From positions 1-15,071 of the forward strand of contig JBEEIB010000127.1 in assembly GCA_041167675.1 (NCBI GenBank): a DNA stretch of 15,071 nt. The letters run 5' to 3'. This document shows, one piece after another, positions 14,657 to 15,071 of the stretch (within the stretch, counting starts at the first letter, position 1; each line of letters opens with the position of its first letter). The DNA is from DASTDH01 sp041167675. GTDB lineage: Bacteria; Verrucomicrobiota; Verrucomicrobiia; Chthoniobacterales; JAFAMB01. A program made the translations under genes and the position numbers. The notes below the pieces were generated by a model. The model saw only the letters and a program-made list of their open reading frames with translations, was not told the origin of the DNA and did no database searches.

Positions 14657-15071
14657 ATTTTCGCCGCTTTCATAGGATACAAACCGGAGGGTTTGATGAG
14701 GGATTTAACTACCGAGAAAGTAACTCAAATTCGATTGTCGCTCACGCGAAAATTCGTTCGTTTGAAACGAGGTAAATGGATGCATAGGAACACCGACAAC
14801 GCCGGAACCGCCGAGAATGCCGGGAACGCTGAAACCGTCTTGGTAGCGGCGACTGTCCTACCGAAGTCAAACGTGTACCGGGTCGAGAAAACTGAGCCGC
14901 AAGGAATCAAGCGAAACTCACCATTAAGCGCAGTCGTCACCGCGCGGTTCGCGAAATTACGGCCAAATGCCCGAGAACGGAAGCGCCGACAACGCGGACA
15001 CGCCGACAGGGCCGACACGCCGACACGCCGACAATGCCGAAACGGTCTTTGGTAGGCTTTCTATCGGTCTT
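14657..15071. other. Repeat-rich region without a confident gene at window edge
   Basis: Frames on both strands are open for about 100 codons, but their translations are Arg/Thr/Ala-rich, cross the repeat arrays and resemble no family. They are treated as non-coding. The promoter of the TonB-domain gene should lie in the first part. The repeat element is listed separately. Confidence 0.5.
14789..15071. repeat. Two copies of a GCCGACA-rich array ending in a GGTAG hairpin
   Basis: Copy A (about 14789-14870) has degenerate 9-mers (CACCGACAACGCCGGAACC, then CGAGAATGCCGGGAACG), then GAAACCGTCTTGGTAG and a facing CTACCGAAG. Copy B (about 14980-15071, cut by the window edge) has ACGCCGACA-type 9-mers at least five times, then GAAACGGTCTTTGGTAG and a facing CTATC. 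The same order of parts and the shared GAAACnGTCTT(T)GGTAG show they are related direct copies about 200 bp apart. Confidence 0.55.

Noticed and set aside
14989..15052. CRISPR-like array
   Set aside because: The repeated units are 9-mers in tandem without spacers and no cas gene is present; it is a tandem repeat.
14693..15055. 120-codon plus-strand open frame
   Set aside because: It spans both repeat copies in different frames, has an Arg/Thr/Ala-biased composition and a competing minus-strand frame, and matches no family.

Overview
The window looks like a chromosomal segment of a Gram-negative soil-type bacterium. It has a lipoprotein adaptor plus RND pump, a periplasmic TonB-C protein, a two-domain OtsA-OtsB trehalose enzyme, a Lnb/DUF4105 protein and many short dispersed intergenic repeats. 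Together these resemble Verrucomicrobiota (Chthoniobacterales/Udaeobacter-like) genomes. That assignment is inference from gene style and remembered repeat types; no rRNA or marker gene is present.

Layout, left to right. (1) 1-253: the C-terminal end of an unrecognised, Trp-rich-tailed protein (+). (2) About 431-1897: an IS110-family insertion sequence, transposase on the minus strand, with a leader that could encode a bridge RNA and with 10-bp inverted repeats at its likely edges. (3) 1898-2281: no gene, but an 81-bp nested inverted repeat. (4) 2282-3085 (-): a NYN-domain nuclease with a C-terminal OST-HTH/LOTUS domain. (5) 3385-8543 (-): a regulated efflux module, made of an ArsR-family repressor, a lipoprotein membrane-fusion protein and an HAE1-type RND pump. 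Two nearly identical palindromes, one upstream of the regulator and one upstream of the adaptor, look like the operators of this regulator, and each carries a -10-like hexamer in its centre. (6) 8867-11053 (+): a fused trehalose-6-phosphate synthase/phosphatase. (7) 11196-11684 (+): a CarS/CDP-archaeol-synthase-like membrane protein, overlapping by 4 bp, tail to tail, with (8) a calcineurin-like metallophosphoesterase at 11681-12658 (-). (9) 12820-13839 (+): a three-TM Lnb/DUF4105 protein. (10) 13840-14260: intergenic, with a repeat pair and a terminator. (11) 14261-14623 (-): a small exported TonB C-terminal-domain protein. (12) 14657-15071: no confident gene; two copies of a GCCGACA-rich repeat followed by a hairpin, the second running into the window edge.

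Functionally, the best-supported unit is the arsR / MFP / RND efflux locus. The repressor probably controls itself and the pump operon through the same operator sequence. The outer-membrane channel for this pump is not encoded here. The remaining genes appear to be independent housekeeping, stress or envelope genes separated by repeat-rich spacers. No CRISPR array, tRNA, rRNA or recognisable defence island was seen.
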